This document shows, one piece after another, positions 21,932-32,295 of a stretch of DNA of 64,000 nt. Source of the stretch: Zopfochytrium polystomum (Eukaryota; Chytridiomycota; Chytridiomycetes; Chytridiales; Chytridiaceae); assembly GCA_025765615.1 (NCBI GenBank), contig JAIVFJ010000121.1, positions 1 through 64,000 of the forward strand, written 5' to 3'. Under the pieces are notes generated by a model. The model was given only the letters and a program-made list of their open reading frames with translations. It did not search any database and was not told the DNA's origin. A program made the position numbers and the translations under genes. Every line of letters starts with the position of its first letter. Positions within the stretch are counted from its first letter, which is position 1.

Positions 21932-22239
21932 TGTCAGGAACAGGGCAGGACAGGACAAGGCAGACAAGGAACTGAGAGGAGTGATGATTGTATTGGAAAC
22001 AATAATTCACTTGAGGGATGGGACAGGTCCCCCATCCCCCTTTTATACCTTTTGAGAGTGTTCCTTGTCAAGACTCAAAGAAAGTTCCAGAAAGAGCAAT
22101 TAGTAATACAATGATACCAATGATACCAATGACAACAAGACAAGTCAGGAAAGCAAAGAAGGTTCCAGAAGGTTCCAGAAGGTTCCATGAAGGAATGTTC
22201 TAGAAGGTTCCAGAGGTTTCCAGAGGGTGATTCATAACA
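21932..22239 (-). repeat. 3' LTR of the chromovirus
   Basis: 308 bp, TG...CA ended, identical to the other LTR except at 22060. On the minus strand it holds GGTATAAAAGG, and 35 bases after the TATAAAA start, the 11-mer AAGTGAATTAT. Confidence 0.95.
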
Positions 22240-25200
22240 TCATCTTCCCCTTTTAGGCCTCTTCTGCAACTTGGTGGGGTACCTGGTCTTGAACTCGAGC
22301 AGAAGGTCTTGGCAGTGAGTGAGGTTTGACTCAGGCTCCCAGGTGTTGTCAGCATCTGAGTAACCTTTCCACTTAACAAGGAACTTGAGTGTTCTTCCAA
22401 ACCACTTGGCATCCAAGATTTGTTCAACCTCAAATTCCTCTTCACCTTCTACCTCAACTGGAGGAGGAGGAGGAACAACTCTGCCTGGAATGGAATTGGC
22501 CACAAACTTCTCTAAAAGGCTGACATGGAAAACTGGGTGGATCTTCATGGATGCAGGGAGATCCAGCTTGAAGGTGACTGGATTGATTTGCTCCAAGATC
22601 TTGAAAGGACCCAACTTGAGGTTGTCTAGCTTGGGACTTGGTCTTTTGGTCTGCAAGTTCTTCCTCAGAAGCCAAACTTGCTGACCCACAGCAAGGTCAT
22701 GGTCCATTCTGTGAGTGTTGGCAAATCTTGAGGCATCTTCTTGGGCTTGCTTCAGGGTGGAGTCCAGGAAGGAGTTGATGATCTTGAGCTTATGTAAGTG
22801 TGAAGCCGCAGCAGGAGCTTGGACATTGGATAGGGTCTCTTGTCCCAGAAGATCTCCTCTTGGATTGAAGCCATAGGTTGCAAAGAAAGGAGATAGCTGG
22901 GTGCTTGAGTGGAGAGAATTGTTGAGAGCAAATTCTGCCAGTGGAAGGAGGGTGGGCCAATCATCCTGTTGATAGCTGACATAGCACCTCAAATACTGCT
23001 CCAGAGTCTGGTTTGTTCTTTCTGTTTGTCCATCAGTCTGAGGGTGATAAGCAGTTGACAGTTGAGACTTGATTCCAAGGGCTGCTGTGAGTGCTTTCCA
23101 AAATTGAGATCTGAACTGTGGTCCTCTGTCACTGACGATTGACTGAGGCAGCCCATGGAGCCTGAATATGTGCTGCAAAAACAGGTCTGCTGTTCCTTGT
23201 GCATCTATATTCTCAGTGCAGGGGATGAAATGGGCCAACTTTGTCCTTCTGCAGATGACAACAAGGATAGAGTCAAATCCATGGGATGGGGGCAGTTTCA
23301 CAATGAAGTCCATGGATATTGATGACCAAGGGCTGATGGCAATTGGGAGGGGCTCCAGAAGTCCATAGGGCTTGTGTCTGCTGGATTTGTTTCTTTGACA
23401 GGTTTCACAGCTGCTGACATAGTTCTTGATGTACTTCCTCATGCCTGGCCAGTAGAAGTCTCTGGAAACAAGCTCATATGTCTTGTGCTCTCCTGGGTGT
23501 CCAGCTGTTGCTGCATCATGCCTTGTCTTGAGTATCTCAAGTTTTTCCTCTTCTTGGCTGATTTGAATCTTGTGAGGCTTGGGGTCCTTGGAAATAGCAT
23601 GGGCCCACACACTGTCAGGAAGCAATGAAAGGTGTGTCTTGGATGGTGGGGTGAAACCATCTCCCCCTTCAGGTGCAAGGTCTGTTCTTCTTGACAGGGC
23701 ATCAGCCACAGTGTTAAGGTGGCCAGGAGAATAGCACAGCTTAAAGTCATACTCAGAGAGCAGTTCAGCCCACCTGGCATGCCTCTGCTTGAGCAACCTC
23801 CTTGCCCTGAAGAAGGTGAGGTTCTTGTGATCAGAATAGACAGAGATGCCTTTAGAACCAGCCAAGTAGTGTCTCCAGAATTTGAATGCTTCCACAATTG
23901 CAAGCAACTCCTTGTCATGGACTGTGTAGTTACACTCAGCACTGTTCAGCTTCCTGGAGTAATATGCCACTGGATGCAGAGGAGCAGAGGGTTCCTGAGA
24001 GCTTGGCTGGGACAGAACAGCGCCAAGGGCATAGTCTGAGGCATCAGTTTCCAAGGTGAAGGGAAGCAAGGGATCCACATGCTTAAGGAGTGGTGCACTT
24101 GTGGTTGCTGTCTTAAGAGCTAGCCAGGCTTGCTCTGCTGCTGGGGTCCATTCAAACTTGGTGGTCTTCTTGGTGAGATCAGTGAGAGGCTTGGCTATGG
24201 CAGAATAGTTGGCAATGAAGGTTCTGTAGAAGTTGCAAAATCCAAGGAAGCTTTGAACATCCTTGATGGAATTTGGAGCCTTCCATTCAAGAATAGTTTG
24301 GATCTTGTCTGGTGCCATGGAGATCCCTTTGTCAGACACAATGAACCCCAAAAACTCAATGGAGGTCTTGTGGAATTCACACTTCTCCAGCTTTGCATAG
24401 AGGTGATGCTGTCTGAGTCTCTCCAAGACAGTCTTGACATGTCCCATATGGCTTGCAGTGTCAGATGAAAATACCAGGATATCATCCAGGTAGACAATGA
24501 CAAAAAGGTCCAGAATATCCCTGAAGATGTCATTCATCATGCCTTGGAAAATAGCTGGAGCATTGGTAAGTCCAAAGGGCATAACCAAGTACTCAAAGTG
24601 ACCGTATTTGCATCTGAAGGCAGTCTTCCATTGATCCTGGGGCTTAATTCTGACCAAATTGTAGGCACCTCTGAGGTCAATCTTGGAAAATATCCTTGCA
24701 TGGCTCAGTTTGTCCAGTAATTCAGAGATGAGAGGCAGTGGATAGCGGTTCTTGACTGTCATCTCATTGAGATCTCTGTAGTCCACACAGGGTCTCAGTC
24801 CCCCATCCTTCTTCTTGACAAAAAAGATGGGAGCTCCAGCTGGTGACTTGGAAGGTTGGATGAATCCCTTGTTCAGCATTTCTTCAATGTATTCTTGGAG
24901 GGCCTTGGCTTCTGGTGGAGAGAGGTGGTACAGTGGCTTGAAAGGTGGGCTGCAAGTTTCATCCTTGAGTGGGATTTCACAGTCATAAGGCCTCTGAGCT
25001 GGTAGCAGGTCTGCCTTGGTCTTGGAAAACACATCAGCATAAGGGAGATATTCTTTTGGTAGCTTGGATGCCAGCAAAAGGTCTGATGGGTCCAGGTTGT
25101 CGTGCTCCTCAGCAGTGGGGCTTGAATTCTTGACTGGGAACTGTGATTCTTGAATCTTTGACTGAGAGTTCTGTTCTTGGCAAAGACTGTGAGCTGTGGA

Positions 25201-25959
25201 ACTTGAATCTTGAATGTGGACTGTGAACTGTGGTACTTGAATCTTTGACTGTGGGTTCTGTGAACAAGAGTCATGGCCATGACTGTGAGCTCTATGAGCT
25301 CTACTTGAATCTTGACTGTGAACTGTGAACTGTGGAACTTGAGTCTTGGTTGGCTGTGAATCTTGAATCAAGGGCTTGAGAGCATGAGACTTGGGGGCTT
25401 GACTTGAGTTTTGGGTGACTGTTCCGATTGGTGGAGGTTGGACTTGACCAGTGACCCAATCAATGGCAGGGTTCTGGGTCTGCAGCCATGGTAATCCCAG
25501 GATGACAGAGAATGTGGGTGAGCCAAGATCCAATACTTCCAGATTGACCATGGATGGTGGAAAGTCTTGGATGTGGAGGTTTAGCTTGGTTTCATGGCTG
25601 ATTTCCTTGAACAGAGCATGATTGGCAAAGTGAACCTTGAGGGGTGTGGATTTCTTGATGGTGGGAATGGCACAAGACTTGGCAAGGGTGGCATCAATGA
25701 TGTTGCAGGATGATCCAGAGTCTATAAGGGCCTTGGTTGTGATGGTTGACTTGGGTGAGAGTTGAATCTTGACATCCATGGTGAGTTGGTGGGGCTTGGA
25801 ATCTGAGGTGTTTGTGGTGCTGGTGGTGGTGATGAAACAGGGGCAGCTTGGAGGAGGGTCCAGGGAATTGCCCCTCAGTGAGCCTGGACCTGGGAGTTTG
25901 GGTGCTTCTTCCTTGGGCAGTCCTTGACAGCATGCTCCTTGGAGCCACAGTAAAAACAC
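22240..25959 (-). CDS. pol: Pol polyprotein of the chromovirus
   Basis: One frame of about 1239 codons. Domains in order: aspartic protease with DSGSS near residue 80; reverse transcriptase with YLDD near residue 489; RNase H beginning TDASDYALG near 639; integrase with an HHCC zinc region near 835 and DDE core residues (SDRGPQF near 943, TDGQTERTNQ near 980); and a C-terminal chromodomain (FLVKWKGYSDADNTWEPESN) near 1190, which in chromoviruses guides integration to particular chromatin. The stop overlaps the polypurine tract. There is no ATG at the frame start; it is probably expressed by -1 frameshifting from gag. Confidence 0.95.
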   Translation of the reverse strand: MFLLWLQGACCQGLPKEEAPKLPGPGSLRGNSLDPPPSCPCFITTTSTTNTSDSKPHQLTMDVKIQLSPKSTITTKALIDSGSSCNIIDATLAKSCAIPTIKKSTPLKVHFANHALFKEISHETKLNLHIQDFPPSMVNLEVLDLGSPTFSVILGLPWLQTQNPAIDWVTGQVQPPPIGTVTQNSSQAPKSHALKPLIQDSQPTKTQVPQFTVHSQDSSRAHRAHSHGHDSCSQNPQSKIQVPQFTVHIQDSSSTAHSLCQEQNSQSKIQESQFPVKNSSPTAEEHDNLDPSDLLLASKLPKEYLPYADVFSKTKADLLPAQRPYDCEIPLKDETCSPPFKPLYHLSPPEAKALQEYIEEMLNKGFIQPSKSPAGAPIFFVKKKDGGLRPCVDYRDLNEMTVKNRYPLPLISELLDKLSHARIFSKIDLRGAYNLVRIKPQDQWKTAFRCKYGHFEYLVMPFGLTNAPAIFQGMMNDIFRDILDLFVIVYLDDILVFSSDTASHMGHVKTVLERLRQHHLYAKLEKCEFHKTSIEFLGFIVSDKGISMAPDKIQTILEWKAPNSIKDVQSFLGFCNFYRTFIANYSAIAKPLTDLTKKTTKFEWTPAAEQAWLALKTATTSAPLLKHVDPLLPFTLETDASDYALGAVLSQPSSQEPSAPLHPVAYYSRKLNSAECNYTVHDKELLAIVEAFKFWRHYLAGSKGISVYSDHKNLTFFRARRLLKQRHARWAELLSEYDFKLCYSPGHLNTVADALSRRTDLAPEGGDGFTPPSKTHLSLLPDSVWAHAISKDPKPHKIQISQEEEKLEILKTRHDAATAGHPGEHKTYELVSRDFYWPGMRKYIKNYVSSCETCQRNKSSRHKPYGLLEPLPIAISPWSSISMDFIVKLPPSHGFDSILVVICRRTKLAHFIPCTENIDAQGTADLFLQHIFRLHGLPQSIVSDRGPQFRSQFWKALTAALGIKSQLSTAYHPQTDGQTERTNQTLEQYLRCYVSYQQDDWPTLLPLAEFALNNSLHSSTQLSPFFATYGFNPRGDLLGQETLSNVQAPAAASHLHKLKIINSFLDSTLKQAQEDASRFANTHRMDHDLAVGQQVWLLRKNLQTKRPSPKLDNLKLGPFKILEQINPVTFKLDLPASMKIHPVFHVSLLEKFVANSIPGRVVPPPPPVEVEGEEEFEVEQILDAKWFGRTLKFLVKWKGYSDADNTWEPESNLTHCQDLLLEFKTRYPTKLQKRPKRGR

Positions 25960-26798
25960 AGTCCCTGCTGGGCCCTCCTTGCTTTCTCCTCTTGGCTCAG
26001 AGGACCCTTAGGAAGTGTCTCAACTGCATCCACTTGCATGGGTTCAGGAACTGTAAGAGCTTGAGGAACTGGGGTAGGTCTTGATGTAGTTCCTACTTGT
26101 CTTTGCTTCAGCCTCTTGGAGTAGAGTCTGTTGTCAATCTTGATGGCAAGGAGAATGTACTCTTCCAAGGTCTCAGGGATGTGCAGAGACTGGGAGAGCA
26201 TGTCTTGGATAGACTCATGGAGACCATCATGGTACAGCTCCATCAGAGCTGCATCATTGTATCCAGAGTCTCTGGCTAGTTGCTTGAATTGGTTGGTGTA
26301 GGCCACACAAGATTGCTTTCCTTGCTTGATATGCTTGAGCTTGGATCTTGCTGTCCAAGATGCGTAGGGGTCACCAAAGGTAGCCTCCAGCCCCTCCCAG
26401 AGCTCTTGCAGGGTGGTGGGTGTGCTTGGGAGAGATCTGTACCATGATTGAGCTTGACCAGACAGGAGGGTGCTTGTGAAAAGAACCTTGACTTGCTCAC
26501 TGGGAAATCTTGAAGGTTGGAGAAGGATGACATTCTCCACAGTGGCCATGAAGTTCCTAAGGTCTTTGGCCAGCCCAGTGAACTTGTCAGGGCTGGGAAC
26601 CTTGGGCTCTCTTGCTTGGTTGGCTTGAGGCAGGGGAAGAGCTTGATGTTCTTGTTGGTGAAGTTGTTGTTGAAGCTGGTGCTGCTGGTGAAGGACTTGT
26701 TCTTGAAGTTGGTGTGTCTGTCTTGAGAGGGCTTGTAATTGGTCCATCAAGGCTTGGAAGGCAGTTGCATCAGGGAAGGTGTTGTTTGGGTCAGACAT
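25875..26798 (-). CDS. gag: Gag protein of the chromovirus, 307 aa
   Basis: Starts with ATG at 26798. The first 70 residues are Gln/Leu-rich and coiled-coil-like (LQEQVLHQQHQLQQQLHQQE). A retrotransposon Gag capsid-like region follows (KFTGLAKDLRNFMATVEN..., SWTARSKLKHIKQG), and near the C-terminus a single CCHC zinc knuckle, CFYCGSKEHAVKDC. It overlaps pol by about 85 nt in a different frame. It forms the particle core and binds element RNA. Confidence 0.93.
   Translation of the reverse strand: MSDPNNTFPDATAFQALMDQLQALSRQTHQLQEQVLHQQHQLQQQLHQQEHQALPLPQANQAREPKVPSPDKFTGLAKDLRNFMATVENVILLQPSRFPSEQVKVLFTSTLLSGQAQSWYRSLPSTPTTLQELWEGLEATFGDPYASWTARSKLKHIKQGKQSCVAYTNQFKQLARDSGYNDAALMELYHDGLHESIQDMLSQSLHIPETLEEYILLAIKIDNRLYSKRLKQRQVGTTSRPTPVPQALTVPEPMQVDAVETLPKGPLSQEEKARRAQQGLCFYCGSKEHAVKDCPRKKHPNSQVQAH
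25896..25902 (-). promoter_or_regulatory. Putative -1 ribosomal frameshift heptamer CCCAAAC
   Basis: In the gag-pol overlap the minus strand has C CCA AAC in the gag zero frame, matching the X XXY YYZ slippery pattern. A -1 slip here moves from gag directly into the pol frame about 20 nt before the gag stop. A downstream structure was not assessed. Confidence 0.55.
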
Positions 26799-26825
26799 GA
26801 TGGCAGAGAGTAGTGGGAGAGGGTG

Positions 26826-26836
26826 AAGTGAATTAT
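26826..26836 (-). promoter_or_regulatory. Primer-binding site, predicted self-priming type
   Basis: Two bases inside the 5' LTR edge, the minus strand reads ATAATTCACTT. Its exact reverse complement, AAGTGAATTAT, lies in the LTR (26919-26909) about 35 bp after a TATAAAA box, where the transcript should begin. This matches the Tf1-type mechanism in which the RNA's own 5' end primes reverse transcription in place of a tRNA. Confidence 0.7.
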
Positions 26837-26838
26837 GA

Positions 26839-27146
26839 TGTCAGGAACAGGGCAGGACAGGACAAGGCAGACAAGGAACTGAGAGGAGTGATGATTGTAT
26901 TGGAAACAATAATTCACTTGAGGGATGGGACAGGTCCCCCATCCCCCTTTTATACCTTTTGAGAGTCTTCCTTGTCAAGACTCAAAGAAAGTTCCAGAAA
27001 GAGCAATTAGTAATACAATGATACCAATGATACCAATGACAACAAGACAAGTCAGGAAAGCAAAGAAGGTTCCAGAAGGTTCCAGAAGGTTCCATGAAGG
27101 AATGTTCTAGAAGGTTCCAGAGGTTTCCAGAGGGTGATTCATAACA
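26839..27146 (-). repeat. 5' LTR of the chromovirus
   Basis: 308 bp. On the minus strand it has a TATAAAA box (26954-26948) and the 11-base putative transcript start (26919-26909). It is followed on plus by the right target duplication ATAGT. Confidence 0.95.
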
Positions 27147-27151
27147 ATAGT

Positions 27152-27640
27152 CAAGCTATTTCACGCAATGGACTAAGAGAAAATTTCAGTTTCACGCAAA
27201 AAGACATTAAGTCTTCAGATTTCACCCACGTCGCCGCCAACTTGGACGGCAATAGATGTTACGAGCGCCAACGGTCATGTTTCAGTTCTCCAATGGCGGG
27301 ACGCAAGTACTCGCAATTCTACAGTGGTGGGGCAGGTGCAGACTGGAACTGAAATACATCTGCAGCAATGGATGATGCTTCAGCTGCAGGCCATACTTAT
27401 GCACTGCAATGGTGGAAGGATAGCCGCCTTGTGCTGCAGTATTGGATGAAAGCAAGTGGTCCGGAGCTCAAATATTCTCAAAATGCGTTTACAAATTCGA
27501 ACCTGCTGGTTTTGCGGTTTGAAAGCAAACGGTTTTGCACCGAACGACTGCCTTTCAGATTCCCGCAATGTTTACAATCAACCCTAGTAGTTCGTTTGTC
27601 GCAGTGTCTGGAAGGATTGGATCACGGAAATGTTCTAATC
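27152..27640 (+). pseudogene. Ankyrin-family relic on the far side of the retrotransposon
   Basis: Readable pieces include MDDASAAGHTYALQWWKDSR, SGPELKYSQNAFTNSNLLVL and a degraded cap ending near 27640 (DWITEMF-like). It repeats C-terminal text already present at 21600-21920, so it is a separate truncated copy and not the continuation of the interrupted one. Confidence 0.7.
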
Positions 27641-27858
27641 TTTACATGTTTCCAACATTCACTGTTCCCTTTCGGGCTGGGATATGACGGAATGAATCTT
27701 TCGCTCATAATAAAGGAAGGTATGAAGACGAAGCTGTGGACAAAGAAAAGCAGCGGGTGTGTGTATCAGGTCTGTGTAGTCTGCTGAATGTTCCGCCAAG
27801 CCCGTTGGTGCGAGGTGGAACAAAAATTTTCACCCTTTTTTCCGATCAAAACCAAGAA

Positions 27859-29628
27859 ATGTCTTTGCCGCCGACCCGGCAGACCTCAACAGCAACCCCA
27901 CGAGCTGCCGCCGGCACCACCGTCGCCGCCGCCAGCTTGGACGTCGCGGGCGGCGATGGCCGCCGCGGCAGCGAGCCGCCGTACTCGAAGCGGGTGCTGA
28001 TTTCTTTCGGCGCATCGCTGCTCTGCATGGTAGAGGGAGCCTCATCCTGCCGCCAATACCGCCCCACGCCCTAACCACGCCCCCCCGATCGCCGCAAACG
28101 CAGCTGTCCGCCGGGACGATCTACCTCTTCTCCGCCTACGCCCCCGATCTCGCCCGGCACCTCAGCCTGACGCAGACCGAAGTCAACATCGTGGCCTCCG
28201 TCGGCGGGTACGGGATGTACCTCGCTGGGCCCGTCACGGGCTACATCGCCGACAACACGGCGATCCGGCCGCTGGTGCTGGTGTCGGCGGTGTTTCTCGC
28301 CACTGGGTACTTTGGCATGGCGTGGACGTACTCGGGGTTCTTCCCCTGGGCCGCCGTGTTGTCGCTGAGCGTCTTTTACGGCTTTGTCGGGCTCGGATCG
28401 TCGGGCGTTTGTAACGCTGTGAGTTTTGTGTGTGGTTTCTTGTCTTATCGACAAAACTGCGACAAAGCCTCTAACCTTGTTTTTGTGAGCAGACCCTTTC
28501 GGCGATCGTCCGCAACTTTCGCGCCAAAGACCGCGGCATGTCCGTCGGCCTCTCGCTCGCGTTCTTTGGCCTCTCTGCTTTCTTCTTTTCGCAAATCAGC
28601 TCGCTCTTCATGTCCAAGGGGGACCCGCCGATGCTCGACACGTACAGCTACCTCGAAGTCGTCGGGCTGATCGTCGGCGGACTGCCGCTGCTGTGTTCGC
28701 TCGTCCTGGTCGACAACAAGACCGCCGAGCGGCCCGCAGCGGCCGCGATCCGCCGAACGACGACGGCGCCGGCGTCCGAGACGGACTCTCTTCTTCCAAC
28801 GACTTCCCCGTCGTCCTCACACACCGCGCAGCCAGCACCCTCCGCCGCCCCGCGTAGCACCTTCAGCCCCCCCTTCGTCCGCTCCCTCGACGGTCTCCTC
28901 CTCCTCCTCGCCTTCCTCCTCGCCGCTGGCCCCGGGCTCATGTACATCAACAACATTGGCACCGTGGTCGACACCCTCACCCCCCCCAGCACCGACTCGA
29001 CCCCCGCACGCCGCCTCCAAGTCAGCCTGATCTCGATCTTCAACTGCCTGGGCCGGATCCTGATGGGCGTCCTCTCGGACGTGCTTTCTTCGCGGTTCGG
29101 TGTCCCGCGGATGTACGGCCTCGCCGTCGGCGTGGGGTTGATTGGCGTCGCGCACGCCGGGGTGGCCGGGTTTGCGACGGATTTGGCCGGGGTTACGGTG
29201 TGCACGGTGGTGATGGGGCTCGGGTACGGGTCGATGTTTGCGGCGTTTCCGGCGATTGTGAGCTTGCTGTTTGGGGCAAGCGGGTTCGGGTCGAATTGGG
29301 GGTAATGGTGCTACTTTCTTTCTTTTTTTTTATTGATTTTTTTTTTTGTTTTTCGATCTTTGGAGCTAAAACCGCCCCTCTCCTTTCTCTCTTGCATGCC
29401 CGAATCTGCTCACTCAGATGGTTCCAGCTTGCGCCCGCGCTGGGCGGGCAGCTGTGCAACATCCTTTTCGGAGCCATCGTCGACCGCGCCCGGTCCGACG
29501 GGTGCAGCGGTCCCGCGTGCTACAGCAAAGCGTTCTACATCACGGCCGGCGCAGCGTTGGGCAGCTCGCTCCTCATGCTGATCGTGGAGCGTTTGCGGCG
29601 GCGCCGGTTGAGTCGGGCAAGAGAATAA
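27859..29628 (+). CDS. MFS transporter, Mch1/nodulin-like family, 501 aa
   Basis: Exons 27859-28029, 28104-28418, 28493-29301 and 29418-29628 sum to 1506 nt with matching phases. After a short cytosolic N-terminus (MSLPPTRQTSTATPRAAA) come about 12 hydrophobic segments, with family landmarks LSAGTIYLFSAYAPDLARHL, GGYGMYLAGPVTGYIADNT, GLMYINNIGTVVDTL and FNCLGRILMGVLSDVLSSRF. This pattern is that of nodulin-like MFS proteins including yeast Mch1, a monocarboxylate-transporter-like vacuolar protein of unknown substrate. A long loop in the middle (about residues 230-280) is Ala/Ser/Thr-rich. The last intron (29302-29417) is T-rich. Confidence 0.88.
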
Positions 29629-30115
29629 TGGGTGCGTTCCAAGTTTTTTTTTAATTTTTTCAATCTCGTTGTGCCGGGATGCTTTGTGTGCAACGAGTGG
29701 TTGGATGAGGAGGGCATGTGCTGTCGCAGATTAAACAATGATATTGAAACGGGCCCTGCATTTATTTGATGTGCGCTATTGTGACCGCGGGCTTGCGCGG
29801 AGGACTCCGATACTGCTAAGTATAGTGAACGTCCTCTCCTTATCGGGGTAAGGACTTGCTTGAGAGGAAGCGGGATCCAGAGGCGGGTCGTCGCGAAAGT
29901 AGGCGCAGTTGTGTTTTGGAGCGAGTGCGGCTTGTGAGGCCTTGGCGCCGGGAATTGAAGGCGCTGCAATTGACGGACTCCGTTCTAAAAGTAGAAGTGT
30001 TGCTCGGTTGGCGGCGTTGTTGTGGGCGAAAGCAGGAAAAATTTTCCTCCTTTGCAGCGGCATTGGGAGGGAGACAGACTCCGAGACCTCGAGAAAGAAA
30101 AAAAAGGAAAGAGAG
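29629..30115. other. Intergenic between transporter and surface glycoprotein
   Basis: No gene recognised. Probably holds the transporter 3' UTR and the promoter of the next gene. Confidence 0.5.
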
Positions 30116-31519
30116 ATGCCTTCCCGCCGCCTCCTCCGTCTCACCGGCGCCGCCGTCTCCGTCCTCCTTGTCGCCTCGGCCGGCTCCGCCGATGCCCAAG
30201 CCTGCGACGCCAACCAGCTCGCCGCCTGGGGCAACGCCGCCTCGGCCAACCCGGCCTGCGCAAACAACGACCAGTGCATCTGCGACCCGCGCGTCGGCAC
30301 CAACTCCCCCTTCACCGAGGACCTGCTGCCCGCAGGCTGCGTCTCGTCCTGTGAGGACGGAGAGGGGGATTCTGGATGAACCTTTGCGTCGCTGATCCAT
30401 CCTGCATTTTACCGACAACAGACCCGGACCCGCGTATCTGCCAGGGATCCTTCCACAACGGCGGCTCCGATCCATGCAAGCCCCCCGATTCGTCCCTGAG
30501 CAACGGGATCCTGCTGAACCAGATGGTCTACATCAAGGACCCCACGGTAAGACAGCGCCCCAATTTCTTCATTCCTTGCGATCCCAGCACCTCTTTTTCC
30601 GACTGACCCCCCACCCCACCAGAACTTCTGCCTTCTGCTTCCGAACGACCAATCCAAGTACCTCAAGAACTGGTACTACGGCGGCAACGGCAACCCAAAG
30701 CCTCCCAGCATCGTGCAGGCCGAAGGGTTTGTGCAGTCGTTCTGCGCCGGCTCGTACAAGCCAGACAAGTCCCGCACCCTGCCCGTCGGCGGCATCCGGT
30801 CCGCGCACGTCGTCGTCAACTTTACGACGTCCGGTGCGCGGTTCATCCAGATCTCTGGAACGATGGACTGCGGGGTTTTGAACATCAACTGCCAGCAATC
30901 GTCGCCGGGCGCTTTTGACGACGGCGGTCAATGTGAGGCTAGACTCTTCATGGTGATTCGACAAAGTGGCTGACTCTTGAACCCCCCAGACGACACCTCG
31001 ACCTTTGCGCAATGCGGCAAAGAGCCCTACTCCGGCGTCGACCCGTCTTCTCCCAACCCAAACACGCCCTTCTCGACCTTCAACCAGTACGTCGAAAAAG
31101 CCGGCGACGGCATCTACTGCATGCGGATCTGCGAGGGCCCGGACTCCTCCTACGGCCTCGGCGACCCTCTCGGCCCCAACGCGCGCACCCATGCCCCCTG
31201 CGACTCTTCCCAAGACACAAAGGGCTGCGAGTTCTGGAACGCAAACACGGGCGACGGGTTCGACATGATCGACGTTGTGACGGGGCAGAGCCAGACGTTC
31301 TCGGTGTCGCTGCCGCCGATCACCACGTCGACGACCAGCACCTCCAGCGCGGCAAAGACTTCAGCGACGGTGACCACCGGGTCCGGCGCGGCGGCGAGCC
31401 CGTCCGCGTCGACGTCGTCAAAGTCCGGGGCGGAGATGAGGGCGGTGGTGGCGGGCGTTGAGTTGCTGGCGGGGGCCGCGGTCGCGGCGGTGGCGGGCGC
31501 TGCGCTGCTTGCGCTTTGA
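30116..31519 (+). CDS. GPI-type surface glycoprotein, macrophage-activating-glycoprotein-like (copy A), 399 aa
   Basis: Exons 30116-30350, 30422-30546, 30623-30932 and 30990-31519 sum to 1200 nt. The signal peptide is MPSRRLLRLTGAAVSVLLVA with cleavage near ADA-QAC. The Cys-rich mature part (CDANQLAAWGNAASANPACA, NFCLLLPNDQSKYLKNWYYG, CMRICEGPDSSYGLGDPLGP) resembles fungal secreted proteins often annotated as macrophage-activating glycoprotein. A Ser/Thr/Ala-rich stalk precedes a hydrophobic C-terminus (GAAVAAVAGAALLAL) typical of a GPI signal. It is probably attached to the wall or membrane. A frameshifted paralogue with the same four exons is at 49527-50988. Confidence 0.8.
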
Positions 31520-32295
31520 GGGAGGAGGAGTGACTGGTGACAGTGTGGTGTAGAGGCTTTTTGTCGTTCTGGTTGATGTGCCTGTATTCTGCTCGTTTCT
31601 TATCTGGAACTATCTCTTGTCTCGTCCGTATCATGAATATAGAGCGCGTGGGGGCGCGAATGATGAGACTCTCGCACACTGGTTTTCTGCTCACTCAAAT
31701 CGGCACTGCCCCGAACCTTGACCCGAGCATCCCGTGAATTTGACGCAGGAATCGACACTCATATGCTGGCTTTGTCAATTACGAAGATTCCATCCGCCAC
31801 GGCGCTGTTCTTTTGTCGGGTGTGTAGGCGTACGGACAGAAAAAGGAAACTTTATAAATGAGCTCGCTCTGAATCCCACCCCACCGACAGAAAGGGGCAA
31901 CGTCTCTCTGCACTGTTCGCTCTGCGGCTAATGCCTTACGCCAGCCATGGACTGCGCATGCCTCCCTCTCGAAAAGCACACAGGATCAAAAAGCGAAGGT
32001 TACATCGGGCGTATCAGGGACTATACTGACGGACATCTGTAATGCCGTAAGGTCGTATTCTCGGTGCTGTCCAAGATCCCGCCAACCATACCCAACACTT
32101 TTAGCTTGAACTCACGTTTGTGCGCCTCGCTGGATTTGAATCCGTCAGCTTGAGTAATATGCATTTATCGGAAAAAGTGCCAGTGGACCATGGCCCGTGA
32201 ATAAAAAATCCGCCCCTTTGGTTCACGAGCGGAGACAAACCCCGCAGAAAAACGGCCGCCCTCTGATCCATTCCCGAACTGACGATCGAACGGCG
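31520..32295. other. Intergenic, nothing recognised
   Basis: No conserved frame. A tRNA-like T-loop text near 32130 does not fold as a tRNA. Confidence 0.5.

Larger units (their letters stand above)
21932..27146 (-). mobile_element. Complete Ty3-type (chromovirus) LTR retrotransposon, 5.2 kb
   Basis: The element is bounded by two 308-bp LTRs (TGTCAGG...CATAACA) and a 5-bp target duplication. It reads on the minus strand: 5' LTR (26839-27146), primer-binding region, gag, pol in the -1 frame, polypurine tract (22240-22254, AAAAGGGGAAGA on minus) and 3' LTR (21932-22239). The LTRs differ at one position (22060 versus 26967), so insertion is recent. Protease, RT, RNase H, integrase and chromodomain frames are uninterrupted. 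Features fit the Tf1/sushi-like chromovirus group. It is an endogenous fungal element with no envelope gene. Confidence 0.97.

Noticed and set aside
27152..27640. Continuation of the ankyrin relic cut by the retrotransposon
   Set aside because: It repeats the same C-terminal units already present before the element, so it is a second copy and not the other half.
32120..32150. tRNA-like T-loop text (GGATTCAAATCC on minus)
   Set aside because: The T stem pairs over only three bases, and no acceptor or anticodon stems can be formed around it.
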